From Thalassospira sp. ER-Se-21-Dark (lineage in GTDB: Bacteria > Pseudomonadota > Alphaproteobacteria > Rhodospirillales > Thalassospiraceae), in contig NZ_VDEZ01000007.1 in NCBI RefSeq assembly GCF_017922435.1, forward strand, positions 1 to 64,000: a stretch of 64,000 nt of DNA. Direction: 5' to 3'. The notes under the pieces are model-generated. The model saw only the letters and a program-made list of their open reading frames with translations. It was not told the origin of the DNA and searched no databases. The translations under genes and the position numbers were made by a program. Positions 55,977-64,000 of the stretch are shown here, piece after piece (the first letter of the stretch is position 1; each line of letters begins with the position of its first letter).

Positions 55977-56435
55977 ATGCGTCAGGTTAAACACAGGATC
56001 GGCTTGCCTTTGGCATTGGTGGCGTTGGCATCACTTGCGGCCTGCGGCACCGCATCCACAGGCAACATGACACCGGACTGGGCAAGTGTAACCGATCACG
56101 AATGGCAACTGGTGCAGGTCATTGATGGCAACAGCACCCTGTCGCCAACCCCGCCTGTCATGGCGACCGCCACATTTTCCAGCGATGGCATGGTGTCGGG
56201 CAATGCGGGCTGCAATCAGTATTCAGGTAGTTACGAACAAGCGGGATCGTCACTGGGTGTCGCGCAGCTCGCCATGACACGAAAGATGTGCATCGCCGAC
56301 AACGCTATGCAGATCGAAAATGCCTTTAGCGGCGCATTCGTCTTGGTGAGTAGCTGGGACGTTGTTGATGGGCGTCTTGTTCTCAAGGACAATGACGGCA
56401 ACATGGTTATCGAGCTGACACCGGCCGCGCAGTAA
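55977..56435 (+). CDS. META domain lipoprotein
   Basis: 152 residues from ATG 55977, with AGGA about 8 bases upstream. Lipoprotein signal RIGLPLALVALASLAAC; the lipobox cysteine is near residue 22. The META (HslJ-like) domain is clear: HEWQLVQVIDG, ATFSSDGMVSGNAGCNQYSGSYEQ and MTRKMCIADNAMQIENAFSGA, ending RLVLKDNDGNMVIELTPA. HslJ-type proteins are outer-membrane or periplasmic and linked with heat or antibiotic tolerance. Single-gene unit with a terminator. Confidence 0.9.
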   Translation: MRQVKHRIGLPLALVALASLAACGTASTGNMTPDWASVTDHEWQLVQVIDGNSTLSPTPPVMATATFSSDGMVSGNAGCNQYSGSYEQAGSSLGVAQLAMTRKMCIADNAMQIENAFSGAFVLVSSWDVVDGRLVLKDNDGNMVIELTPAAQ

Positions 56436-56488
56436 GCACATCGGCATTGCTCACATACCACCAGACGCACCATGCTTGCGCGAAATGA

Positions 56489-56518
56489 AAAAGGGGCACC
56501 AGTTGGTGCCCCTTTTCT
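56489..56518. terminator. Bidirectional terminator, META gene / BCCT gene
   Basis: A perfect 13-bp stem, AAAAGGGGCACCA with TGGTGCCCCTTTT, has a 2-base gap, flanked by A and T runs. It is shared by the convergent META and BCCT genes. Confidence 0.9.
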
Positions 56519-56569
56519 TTGACCAGGTATCATAACCGCCAAGCGGCGAGATACGCATATGTCGATATT

Positions 56570-58240
56570 CTAGTCCTTGCTGACCGTCGCTTCGGAATTT
56601 GCACCGACGGCCTTGGGTTCGGTTCGCAGACCCTGGATGATCGAATAGCAGGCCATCAGAAGGACAATCGCAAACGGGAAGCCGGTCGAAACCGCCATCG
56701 CCTGCAATGATCCAAGGCCACCGCCCAGCAACAATGCAATCGCAACCAGACCTTCGAAGGTGCACCAGAAGACGCGCTGCGGGACCGGAGCATCGACCTT
56801 GCCGCCTGCGGTGATGGTATCAATCACAAGCGAGCCAGAGTCAGACGAGGTCACGAAGAACACGATCACCAGAACAATCCCGATGAAGGAGGTGATGGCT
56901 TGCAGCGGAAGCTGATCGAGCATGGTGAACAGTTTGATCGGCAGACCTGCTTCGGCAATGGCGGTAACGCCTTCGGTCACCATATGCACCGCGGTGCCGC
57001 CAAAGGCCGTCATCCACAGAACACACACCAGCGACGGAATAATCAGAACGCAGGTGATGAATTCACGCACGGTACGACCACGCGAAACACGCGCAATGAA
57101 CATGCCGACAAACGGTGACCAGGAAATCCACCAAGCCCAATAGAAGGACGTCCAGCCCTGGCTGAAGTTGGCGTCTTCACGACCGACCGGGTTTGAAAGT
57201 GCCGGAAGATATTGCGCATACGACAGCAGGCTCGAGAAGAAACCGGTGATGATTTCCATCGTCGGACCAACCAGAACCACAAACAGCAACAGAAGTGCTG
57301 CGAGGATCATGTTGATTTCCGACAGACGCTTCACCCCGGCATCAAGCCCCGCCAGCACCGAAATAAGTGCAACACCGGTAATCCCGATAATCAGGAAAAC
57401 CTTCGATGTATCGGAAACCGAAATGCCAAACAGGTAATCAAGCCCGGCATTGGCCTGTTCCGCACCGAAACCAAGCGACGTTGCAAGACCAAACAGCGTC
57501 GCAAATACGGCCAGGATATCAATAAGGTGACCGGTCCAACCCCAAACACGCTCGCCGAAGATCGGATAGAAGATCGAACGAATGGTCAGCGGCAGGCCCT
57601 TGTTAAACGAAAACAGTGCCAGTGCCAGTGCGACAGTGGCATAGATCGCCCACGGGTGAAGACCCCAGTGGAAAATGGTTGCAGCCATGCCAAGATCAAA
57701 TGCAGCATCGGCATCACCGGCGGCCGCACCAAGCGGCGCCCAATCGGTACGAAGACCATCTTCACCGACAGCAATTCCACCCATCGAGGATGTGAAGTGC
57801 GAAATCGGTTCTGACACACCATAGAACATAAGACCGATGCCCATGCCTGCAGCAAACAGCATGGCAAACCAGCCGGCATAGGAATAATCCGGTGTTGCAT
57901 CCGCACCACCAAGGCGCACACGGCCAAGCGGCGAGACAATCAGAAACAGACACAACACAACAAATACGTTGGCAGCAGACAGGAAGAACCAGTCAAGCGA
58001 CGATGTCAGCCAACCACGCAGGTCGTTGAACATCGGCCCGACACTTTCCTGAAAGGCCAGGGTGAGAAAGACGAATGCAACAATCGCAAGACCCGAAATC
58101 AGAAAGACCGGGTTATGGACATCCAGTCCAAATGGCCCGATCTCTGCTTGGATATTGTCTTGCCCGATTTCATATTCTGTATCAATCGGGTTCGCTGCAC
58201 CGTCCGGGCTTTCAATGCCCGTGTCAGCTTCAGACCCCAT
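56570..58240 (-). CDS. BCCT family betaine/carnitine/choline-type transporter
   Basis: Sodium- or proton-coupled uptake of quaternary ammonium or sulfonium compounds (betaine, choline, DMSP). 556 residues, twelve helices. An acidic ~40-residue N-terminal tail precedes helix 1. Signature segments: GWFAMLFAAGMGIGLMFYGVSEP, FHWGLHPWAIY and FYWAWWISWSPFVGMFIARVSRGRT (tryptophan box). VTSSDSGSLVIDTI closes the transport core. Gly-Met-Gly-Ile-Gly in helix 3 suggests sodium coupling. It follows the UspA gene by 64 bases on the same strand. Confidence 0.93.
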   Translation of the reverse strand: MGSEADTGIESPDGAANPIDTEYEIGQDNIQAEIGPFGLDVHNPVFLISGLAIVAFVFLTLAFQESVGPMFNDLRGWLTSSLDWFFLSAANVFVVLCLFLIVSPLGRVRLGGADATPDYSYAGWFAMLFAAGMGIGLMFYGVSEPISHFTSSMGGIAVGEDGLRTDWAPLGAAAGDADAAFDLGMAATIFHWGLHPWAIYATVALALALFSFNKGLPLTIRSIFYPIFGERVWGWTGHLIDILAVFATLFGLATSLGFGAEQANAGLDYLFGISVSDTSKVFLIIGITGVALISVLAGLDAGVKRLSEINMILAALLLLFVVLVGPTMEIITGFFSSLLSYAQYLPALSNPVGREDANFSQGWTSFYWAWWISWSPFVGMFIARVSRGRTVREFITCVLIIPSLVCVLWMTAFGGTAVHMVTEGVTAIAEAGLPIKLFTMLDQLPLQAITSFIGIVLVIVFFVTSSDSGSLVIDTITAGGKVDAPVPQRVFWCTFEGLVAIALLLGGGLGSLQAMAVSTGFPFAIVLLMACYSIIQGLRTEPKAVGANSEATVSKD

Positions 58241-58304
58241 TTGAAACTCCCTAGGTTAAATGATTATACAGCTACCCCTAGCCGTAAAAGTTCGCCCGCA
58301 TCCT

Positions 58305-58718
58305 CTAACGCACGAGGAATACAGAAAGATCCGAGTGTGACGCGACATATCCGCCATGAGACGCAAAAATATGGTCGGCAATACCGGGCACGTGCGATGC
58401 CATGACGATGACGTCGGCACCAAGCTCGTCGGCCTTGGCGACAAGTTCCTTGCTGAGATCCACCGCCGGATCATGCGAAATATGCGCGACTGCCTTGGTG
58501 CTTACACCATGCTTGGACGCCAGATCCTCGGCGAAAGCCTGAAGTTTCTGTTCAAATTCCTTTGGCGTATGTGCCACCGATGACGGCGTATTGGTACCGA
58601 CACCGAGAAGGCTTATCTCGGCCTTGTAATGCTTGGCTAGATCGACCGCCGTTTTAATTGCTTTGTCCAATTTTTCAACGTGGGCCAAATCGACAGGCAC
58701 GAGCATCTTCTGATACAT
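58305..58718 (-). CDS. Universal stress protein (UspA family)
   Basis: 137 residues, one Usp domain. It starts MYQKMLVPVDL and contains ELGADVIVMASHVPGIADHIFASHGGYVASHSDLSVFLVR. The ATP-binding G-x2-G-x9-G(S/T) motif is altered: SHVPGIADHIFASHGGYVASHS retains the glycines only in part. In some marine bacteria a UspA partner regulates an adjacent TRAP transporter by binding ATP; a similar role for the BCCT protein is inference. First gene of UspA-BCCT. Confidence 0.9.
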   Translation of the reverse strand: MYQKMLVPVDLAHVEKLDKAIKTAVDLAKHYKAEISLLGVGTNTPSSVAHTPKEFEQKLQAFAEDLASKHGVSTKAVAHISHDPAVDLSKELVAKADELGADVIVMASHVPGIADHIFASHGGYVASHSDLSVFLVR

Positions 58719-59578
58719 TCATTCCTCCGTTATGTGCACCACCCCTGAAGTCCGTGGTTTCACGAAATATCAGGGCAGCGAAAAGAACCTAACATTGACT
58801 GTCTACAAAATCAAAAACGGGCTTTCGAAAGTGCGCACAAGCAATGCTGCAATATTTGCCGTAAAATTCCGTCACACGGTTTGACAGTACTCGTTGCCGA
58901 AAATTGACCTGACCACATTGGGAAACTGCGCCTAAAGTCGAATCGCCAGATGATTATTTTTCAGGTTTCCAAACAAAACATCCGGTGCCTTTAAGCGAAT
59001 TTTCGATGTTCGAACTTGAAAATTTTAAAAATTTTTTCTCAATCAAAATCAGCCTGTCCAACCCATCGGCTTTTCCACCCGTAAACCCCTTAATTGGCAA
59101 GGCGTTTCTTGGCAAAATCCATCGGATTTCTATTCTATTTTTCAGAGAGTTTCACATGGTGAAACTCTATCCTCGGATGCCGAAAAATCGCACGGCCATG
59201 CGCACTTGGCTTGATGAAGCCCCCAAACTCGTGTCACGATGTGCGCGATTTGTGCACTGTCTGTCCCACACAACATGTGCCTCCAGATCAGAACACCATA
59301 AGTTCTGAATGGACATATTTGCTGGATCCGTCTTGTGAAAGGCAGGCATCCATGGCCGTGCACATACCCGAAAGGGAAAATTATTGTGGCCAACGGGGGA
59401 GTTGATCAACTGCGCAATAACGGTGCCATGGCGCAACAGCACATCTTCATGCTGCATGCCCGTTTGTGTCTGAACGACACCCCAACCTGCACAACCAAGC
59501 ACAACCAAATCGCGGGTAGGATCTGCCACACCATTAAAATAATTCAGCAAAATCAAAAGCATCAGAGAAGGAACAGGG
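58719..59578. other. 860-bp non-coding region between uspA and the peptide ABC operon
   Basis: Divergent control region without a supported gene. Open frames at 58985-59308 and 59335-59586 lack ribosome sites and family resemblance. An AT-rich block at 59018-59040 (AAAATTTTAAAAATTTTTT) may be an UP-like or bendable element. A perfect 10-bp dyad is described next. The last 20 bases hold the ribosome site GAAGGA of the binding-protein gene. Confidence 0.55.
59146..59168. promoter_or_regulatory. Perfect 10-bp dyad AGAGTTTCAC-ATG-GTGAAACTCT
   Basis: Perfect inverted repeat with a 3-base centre, 411 bases before the ABC operon and 428 bases from uspA. There is no adjacent T-run downstream on the plus strand. 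It may be an operator or a hairpin in a long leader or unannotated RNA. Confidence 0.45.
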
Positions 59579-61168
59579 ATGACTGACCCTATCAAGTATT
59601 TCGCGTCACGCGTCACAGCATCTGAAATGAACCGTCGTGAATTCATCGGCCGTTCGATGGCCGCCGGCCTGACCCTTGCCGCTGCCACAAGCCTTTATGG
59701 CAAGGCCGCCATGGCACAGGAACCAAAGCGCGGCGGGCATCTGAAACTTGGCCTTCAGGGCGGGGCTTCGACCGACGTTATTGATCCGGCAAAATCCTCT
59801 TCGCAATTCACCTTTGCCATGAACCGTAACTGGGGCGACACCCTGGTTGAATCGCACCCGACCAGCGGCCTTGCCGTCCCGTCGCTTGCTGAGTCCTGGG
59901 AACCGAATGCCGACGCATCTGTCTGGACGTTCAAAATCCGCAAGGGCGTCGAGTTCCATGACGGCTCCGAACTGACCATCGACGATGTTGTCAAAACCCT
60001 GAACCGCCACACCGACGAAAAGTCCGAGTCCGGCGCACTGGGTGTTCTGGGTTCGATCAAGGGCATCGAAAACAAGGGCGGCGATCTTGTTCTGACCCTT
60101 TCCGAAGGCAATGCCGATCTTCCGCTGCTGCTGAGTGACTATCACCTCGTGATCCAGCCGGGCGGCGGTTACGATAACCCGAGTGCCGGTATCGGTACCG
60201 GTCCGTTCAAGATCGACAACTTCGAAGCCGGCGTGCGCGCAACCTTCGTGAAAAACGAAAATGACTGGCGCACCGATCGCGGCTTTGTTGATTCTGTCGA
60301 AATGATCGTGATGAACGATGCCACCGCACGTATGGCGGCCCTTTCATCGGGTCAGGTTCACTTCATCAACCGCGTTGATCCGAAGACCGTTGGCCTTCTG
60401 AAACGTGCACCGAATGTTGAAATTCAGACCACTTCGGGCCGTGGCCACTATGTCTTCATCATGCATTGCAACACCGCACCGTTCGACAATAACGACCTGC
60501 GTCTGGCGCTGAAATACGCGATGGACCGCGAAACCATGGTCGAAAAGATCCTTGGCGGTTACGGCAAGGTCGGCAACGACTTCCCGATCAACGAAACCTA
60601 TGCCCTGTTCCCGGAAGGCATCGAACAGCGTTCCTATGATCCGGACAAGGCAGCCTTCCACTTCAAGAAGTCCGGCCATGACGGTTCGGTTCTTCTGCGC
60701 ACGTCTGACGTCGCCTTCCCGGGTGCTGTCGATGCGGCGGTTCTCTATCAGGAAACCGCCAAAAAGGCCGGGATCGATATCGAAATCAAGCGTGAGCCGG
60801 GTGACGGTTACTGGTCGAACGTCTGGAACGTTCAGCCGTTCTCGACCTCTTACTGGGGTGGTCGTCCGACCCAGGATCAGATGTATTCGACGGCCTATCT
60901 CTCGAGCGCGGACTGGAACGACACCCGCTTCTTCAACACCAACTTCGACAAGATTCTTCTCGAAGCGCGTGCTGAGCTTGATCAGGCCAAGCGTAAGGAA
61001 ATGTATCACGACATGGCCCTGATGGTCCGTGACACCGGTGGTCTTATCCTGCCGATGTTCAATGACTTCGTGAACGCAACCACGACCAACGTTTCCGGCT
61101 TTGTCGATGATATCGGGAACGATATGTCGAACGGTTATGTTGCTTCGCGTCTGTGGATCAACAGCTAG
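59579..61168 (+). CDS. Peptide-type ABC transporter substrate-binding protein, Tat signal
   Basis: 529 residues, family SBP_bac_5 (DppA/OppA-like). A twin-arginine signal MNRREFIGRSMAAGLTLAAA (residues 17-36) with cut near AMAQ indicates export in folded form. Body: GGHLKLGLQGGASTDVIDPAKSSS, PSLAESWEPNADASVWTFKIRKGVEFHDG (the family signature), and GIGTGPFKIDNFEAGV. The C-terminus has YWGGRPTQDQMYSTAYLS in the ligand pocket. Ligands may be peptides or other organic solutes. First gene of the operon with two permeases and ATPase. Confidence 0.93.
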   Translation: MTDPIKYFASRVTASEMNRREFIGRSMAAGLTLAAATSLYGKAAMAQEPKRGGHLKLGLQGGASTDVIDPAKSSSQFTFAMNRNWGDTLVESHPTSGLAVPSLAESWEPNADASVWTFKIRKGVEFHDGSELTIDDVVKTLNRHTDEKSESGALGVLGSIKGIENKGGDLVLTLSEGNADLPLLLSDYHLVIQPGGGYDNPSAGIGTGPFKIDNFEAGVRATFVKNENDWRTDRGFVDSVEMIVMNDATARMAALSSGQVHFINRVDPKTVGLLKRAPNVEIQTTSGRGHYVFIMHCNTAPFDNNDLRLALKYAMDRETMVEKILGGYGKVGNDFPINETYALFPEGIEQRSYDPDKAAFHFKKSGHDGSVLLRTSDVAFPGAVDAAVLYQETAKKAGIDIEIKREPGDGYWSNVWNVQPFSTSYWGGRPTQDQMYSTAYLSSADWNDTRFFNTNFDKILLEARAELDQAKRKEMYHDMALMVRDTGGLILPMFNDFVNATTTNVSGFVDDIGNDMSNGYVASRLWINS

Positions 61169-61208
61169 TCAGTCGGGATGCCTTGCATCCCCTTGATTAT
61201 AGACTTGC

Positions 61209-61236
61209 GGGATCACGGCCATTTTGGTCGTGGTCC
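61209..61236 (+). other. Intercistronic hairpin between binding protein and permease
   Basis: GGGATCACGGCC pairs with GGTCGTGGTCCC (12 bp, two G-T pairs) around ATTTT, 40 bases after the stop. There is no T-run. It sits in the 196-base gap before the first permease gene. Confidence 0.6.
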
Positions 61237-61364
61237 CCTACTTGTTGTCACCTGTTTGTTTAAGACTACGGTCTGATCGAAATTTCCAGATGGAGGCAAA
61301 CCATCCTTTGCCGTCCCACCCGTCTTGAATTTCCGTTCAGGCCACTAAGGGGGAGTATGTGTTC

Positions 61365-62372
61365 ATGGCCAATCCCTTGGCCGGCGTGCGAGCCGCGCGA
61401 CACAGACTGAAAGAAACCCATCCGTTATCGGTACTTATTGCCGAACGACTGGGCTTGAGTGTGTTGTTGCTTTGGGCTGTTTCAGTCCTGATTTTTGCCG
61501 GCGTCGAAGCCCTTCCGGGCGATTTCGCCGAAACCTATCTTGGGCAGTCTGCGACACCGCAGGCGATTGCGAACATTCGCGAAGACCTTGGCCTGGATCG
61601 CCCGATCACCACGCGCTATTTCGAATGGCTTGGTGGTGTTATTCAAGGCGACTTTGGCAATAGCTGGGCCAGTGGCGCGCCGGTAACCGAACAAATCACC
61701 AAACGCCTTGGCAACTCGCTGTTTCTTGCCTTCTTCGCTGCGGCGATTTCGGTCCCGCTTGCAGTCGGGCTTGGCATGGTGGCGGTTCACTATCGCAACC
61801 GCATTCCTGATCGCGTGATTAACGTTCTGTCGCTTGCCGCGATCTCACTGCCGGAATTCTTCATCGGCTATATCCTGATCGTGTTCTTTGCCGTTCAGAT
61901 GGGGGTCGCAACCTTCCCGTCCACTGTCTATGACAATATGGGCTGGTCGGAACGTCTGGCCGCGATTGCCCTGCCGACAGCAACACTGGTGATGGTCGTT
62001 CTGGCACACATGATGCGCATGACTCGTGCTGCCATCATCAGTGTCATGTCATCGGCCTATATGGAAACGGCCGAGCTTAAAGGCCTTGGCGCCTTCAAGG
62101 CGATCGTCAAACACGCTGCCCCCAACGCCATCGCCCCGATTGTCAATGTGGTGGCACTTAACCTTGCCTATCTGGTGGTGGGCGTTGTCGTGGTCGAGGT
62201 TGTCTTCGTCTATCCCGGCATGGGCCAGTATATGGTTGATGCCGTGACAGTACGGGACATGCCCGTCGTGCAGGCCTGCGGGCTTATCTTTGCGGCGGTT
62301 TATATCCTGCTCAATATGGTGGCCGATATCGTCGCCATTGTCGCCAATCCGAGACTGAGGCATCCGCGATGA
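61365..62372 (+). CDS. Peptide-type ABC transporter permease 1 (DppB-like)
   Basis: 335 residues from ATG 61365, with AGGGGGAG 9 bases upstream; GTG 61359 is in frame but too close. Six helices. The conserved IREDLGLDRPITTRYFEWLGGVIQGDFGNSW precedes the transmembrane core, and the EAA loop is YMETAELKGLGAFKAIVKHAAPNA. FVYPGMGQYMVDAV is typical of DppB/OppB. It overlaps permease 2 by 4 bases. Confidence 0.94.
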   Translation: MANPLAGVRAARHRLKETHPLSVLIAERLGLSVLLLWAVSVLIFAGVEALPGDFAETYLGQSATPQAIANIREDLGLDRPITTRYFEWLGGVIQGDFGNSWASGAPVTEQITKRLGNSLFLAFFAAAISVPLAVGLGMVAVHYRNRIPDRVINVLSLAAISLPEFFIGYILIVFFAVQMGVATFPSTVYDNMGWSERLAAIALPTATLVMVVLAHMMRMTRAAIISVMSSAYMETAELKGLGAFKAIVKHAAPNAIAPIVNVVALNLAYLVVGVVVVEVVFVYPGMGQYMVDAVTVRDMPVVQACGLIFAAVYILLNMVADIVAIVANPRLRHPR

Positions 62373-63196
62373 GATTACGTGAAATCCCGCTGACCGCCTG
62401 GATCGGAATTCTGGGCATTCTGTTTGCTTTTGGCTGTGCCGTCTTTGCCCCGCTCATCGCGCCCTATGGGGAACGCGAAATTGTTGCGGGTGTTTGGGAA
62501 CCGGCCAGTGATCTTTATCTTCTGGGCACCGACAACCTTGGCCGTGATCTTCTGTCACGCCTGATTTACGGTGCGCAGACAACCCTGTTTGTGTCGCTTG
62601 CGGCATCTATTCTGTCGTTCTCAATCGGCATTTTCCTGAGCTTTACGGCCGCTGTTTCCGGTGGCCCGATTGATCAGGGACTGTCGCGCCTCAACGATTT
62701 GATGATGTCGATCCCGACCCTGATTTTCGCCCTCGTGGTGCTGGCGGTTCTGCCGCAGAACATCTTCATCCTGATTGCCGTGATGGCCATTCTGGATTCA
62801 ACGCGCGTCTATCGACTGGGCCGTGCGGTTGCCCTTGATGTTGCGGTTATGGAATTTGTCGAGGCCGCCAAACTGCGCGGTGAAGGCCGGATGTGGATCA
62901 TCTTCCGCGAAATTCTGCCCAATACGCTTTCGCCGCTTTTGGCAGAGTTCGGGCTGCGTTTCGCCTTTTCGATCCTGTTCCTGTCGACTCTTTCCTTCCT
63001 GGGTCTTGGCATTCAGCCGCCGGCTGCGGACTGGGGTGGTATGGTCAAGGACAACAAGGATGGCATCATCTTTGGCATTCAGGCTGCCCTTATTCCGGGT
63101 GGCGCGATTGCGGCCTTGGCCGTCTGTGTCAACATGGTTGTCGACTGGTTGCTGAAACGTACTTCCAGCCTGAAAGGAGGCCGCGGCGATGTCTGA
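62369..63196 (+). CDS. Peptide-type ABC transporter permease 2 (DppC-like)
   Basis: 275 residues, five to six helices. YLLGTDNLGRDLLSRLIYGAQTTLFVSL is the DppC/OppC signature. The EAA loop is FVEAAKLRGEGRMWIIFREILPNTL, followed by SFLGLGIQPPAADWGGMV. Its last 8 bases overlap the ATPase gene. Confidence 0.95.
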   Translation: MRLREIPLTAWIGILGILFAFGCAVFAPLIAPYGEREIVAGVWEPASDLYLLGTDNLGRDLLSRLIYGAQTTLFVSLAASILSFSIGIFLSFTAAVSGGPIDQGLSRLNDLMMSIPTLIFALVVLAVLPQNIFILIAVMAILDSTRVYRLGRAVALDVAVMEFVEAAKLRGEGRMWIIFREILPNTLSPLLAEFGLRFAFSILFLSTLSFLGLGIQPPAADWGGMVKDNKDGIIFGIQAALIPGGAIAALAVCVNMVVDWLLKRTSSLKGGRGDV

Positions 63197-64000
63197 TCTT
63201 TTATCGGTACGCGATCTGCGCATTGGCGCGACCATCTTCCCGCCGGGCGAAGCCCCGATGGATATCGAGATTGTCCATGGTGTTTCCTTTGATCTGCAAA
63301 AGGGCAAGGTCCTTGGCCTGATCGGGGAATCCGGTGCGGGTAAATCGACCATCGGCCTTGCCGCTTTGGCCTATGGCCGGGGTGGTGTGCGCATCACAGG
63401 CGGTGAAGTCCTGCTTGATGGCAAGGACATCCTGCCGCTCGACAAAAAGGGGATCCGCAAGATCCGCGGGGCACGTGTCTGTTATGTTGCCCAATCGGCT
63501 GCGGCATCTTTCAACCCGGCGCACAAGCTGGGCGATCAGGTCATTGAAGCCACGGTCGAACACGGCCTGATGAGCCGCGACGAGGCCCGCAAACGGGCCG
63601 ACTATCTGTTTGAAATTCTTGGTCTTCCGGACCCGAAGAATTTCGGTAATCGGTTCCCCCATCAGGTATCGGGGGGACAGCTACAACGTGCCATGACCGC
63701 CATGGCGCTCTGTTCCAAACCGGAACTCATTGTCTTTGACGAACCAACCACGGCTCTTGACGTGACCACCCAGATTGATGTTCTGGCCGCGATCAAGAAC
63801 GCGATTGAAATGACCGGCACAGCCGCCCTTTACATCACGCATGATCTGGCCGTTGTTGCCCAGATTTCTGATGACATCATGGTGCTGCGCAACGGCGACA
63901 CCATCGAATACGGACCGGTACAGCAGATCATTGAAAACCCGCGTCAGGAATACACCAAGGCGCTGGTCAATGTCCGCCAGACCAAACAGACCGAAGCCCG
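63189..64000 (+). CDS. Peptide-type ABC transporter ATPase (partial, runs off the window)
   Basis: 270 codons are visible from ATG 63189, which lies inside the end of permease 2; the frame is still open at base 64000. Walker A GESGAGKST, Q-loop VCYVAQSAAASFNPAHKLGDQV, signature QVSGGQLQRAMTAMAL, Walker B LIVFDEPTTALDVTTQIDVL, switch YITHDLAVVAQ. It then continues with the DppD/OppD-like tail (NPRQEYTKALV). It may be a single ATPase or the first half of a fused double ATPase. Confidence 0.94.
   Translation, partial: MSDLLSVRDLRIGATIFPPGEAPMDIEIVHGVSFDLQKGKVLGLIGESGAGKSTIGLAALAYGRGGVRITGGEVLLDGKDILPLDKKGIRKIRGARVCYVAQSAAASFNPAHKLGDQVIEATVEHGLMSRDEARKRADYLFEILGLPDPKNFGNRFPHQVSGGQLQRAMTAMALCSKPELIVFDEPTTALDVTTQIDVLAAIKNAIEMTGTAALYITHDLAVVAQISDDIMVLRNGDTIEYGPVQQIIENPRQEYTKALVNVRQTKQTEA

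Noticed and set aside
58985-59308. 107-codon open frame in the uspA/ABC gap
   Set aside because: No ribosome site, and the composition looks non-coding; the region is better read as regulatory.

Overview
The window reads as chromosomal DNA of a marine alphaproteobacterium of the order Rhodospirillales; gene content and gene order look most like Thalassospira. This is inferred from family resemblance, since no search was run. Pointers are the mdh / sucCDAB-lpd block behind a zapE-like gene, an ECF11 RpoE-ChrR pair with lipid-modification genes, a perfect EcfG-type promoter, a C-P lyase cluster with DUF1045, and TAXI-TRAP transport. Codon use is even, and I see no phage, integrase, transposase, CRISPR array, rRNA or tRNA.

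Layout. 1-9.8 kb: the end of a ZapE/AFG1-type ATPase gene, mdh, then sucC-sucD-sucA-sucB-lpd, closed by a strong terminator. 9.9-12.1 kb: methylglyoxal synthase, an AEC permease and a convergent RluA-type pseudouridine synthase. 12.2-21.1 kb: a stress-response island. rpoE-chrR is divergent from an operon encoding an FAD oxidoreductase, DUF1365, a cyclopropane-type lipid methyltransferase, an MFS carrier and a DUF3833 lipoprotein. A facing operon encodes a periplasmic protein, an SDR enzyme and an NTF2-like protein. All three transcription units carry a TGATCC-N18-TA promoter, so the island looks like one regulon. 21.2-25.6 kb: rlmJ, an RluE-like pseudouridine synthase, a SIMPL protein, a D-lyxose isomerase family enzyme and a membrane TPR protein.

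25.6-25.9 kb holds a 267-bp composite palindromic element with 23-bp terminal inverted repeats and two internal 95-nt arms. It precedes two paralogous GGDEF genes, the second under an FNR-type box placed at -41.5. Next come a HI0933-type flavoprotein, a small PLDc_N membrane protein behind a GGAAC-N16-CGTTT promoter, a TAXI-TRAP transporter, an MFS protein, malate synthase G, map, a Cache-GGDEF protein, and pcaHG with a divergent LysR regulator.

42.9-54.4 kb is a complete phosphonate locus: phnF divergent from phnGHIJKLMN, convergent with phnCDE-acetyltransferase-DUF1045. phnP is absent and DUF1045 has two HxT motifs. Both phn promoters carry the same GTATAGAC half-site. 54.7-64 kb: an Ldh2-family dehydrogenase, a META lipoprotein, a UspA-BCCT pair, and a peptide-type ABC importer that runs off the right edge.

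All three binding-protein genes that precede permease genes (TAXI, phnD, peptide SBP) are followed by a strong intercistronic hairpin, as expected where the binding protein is made in excess over the membrane parts.
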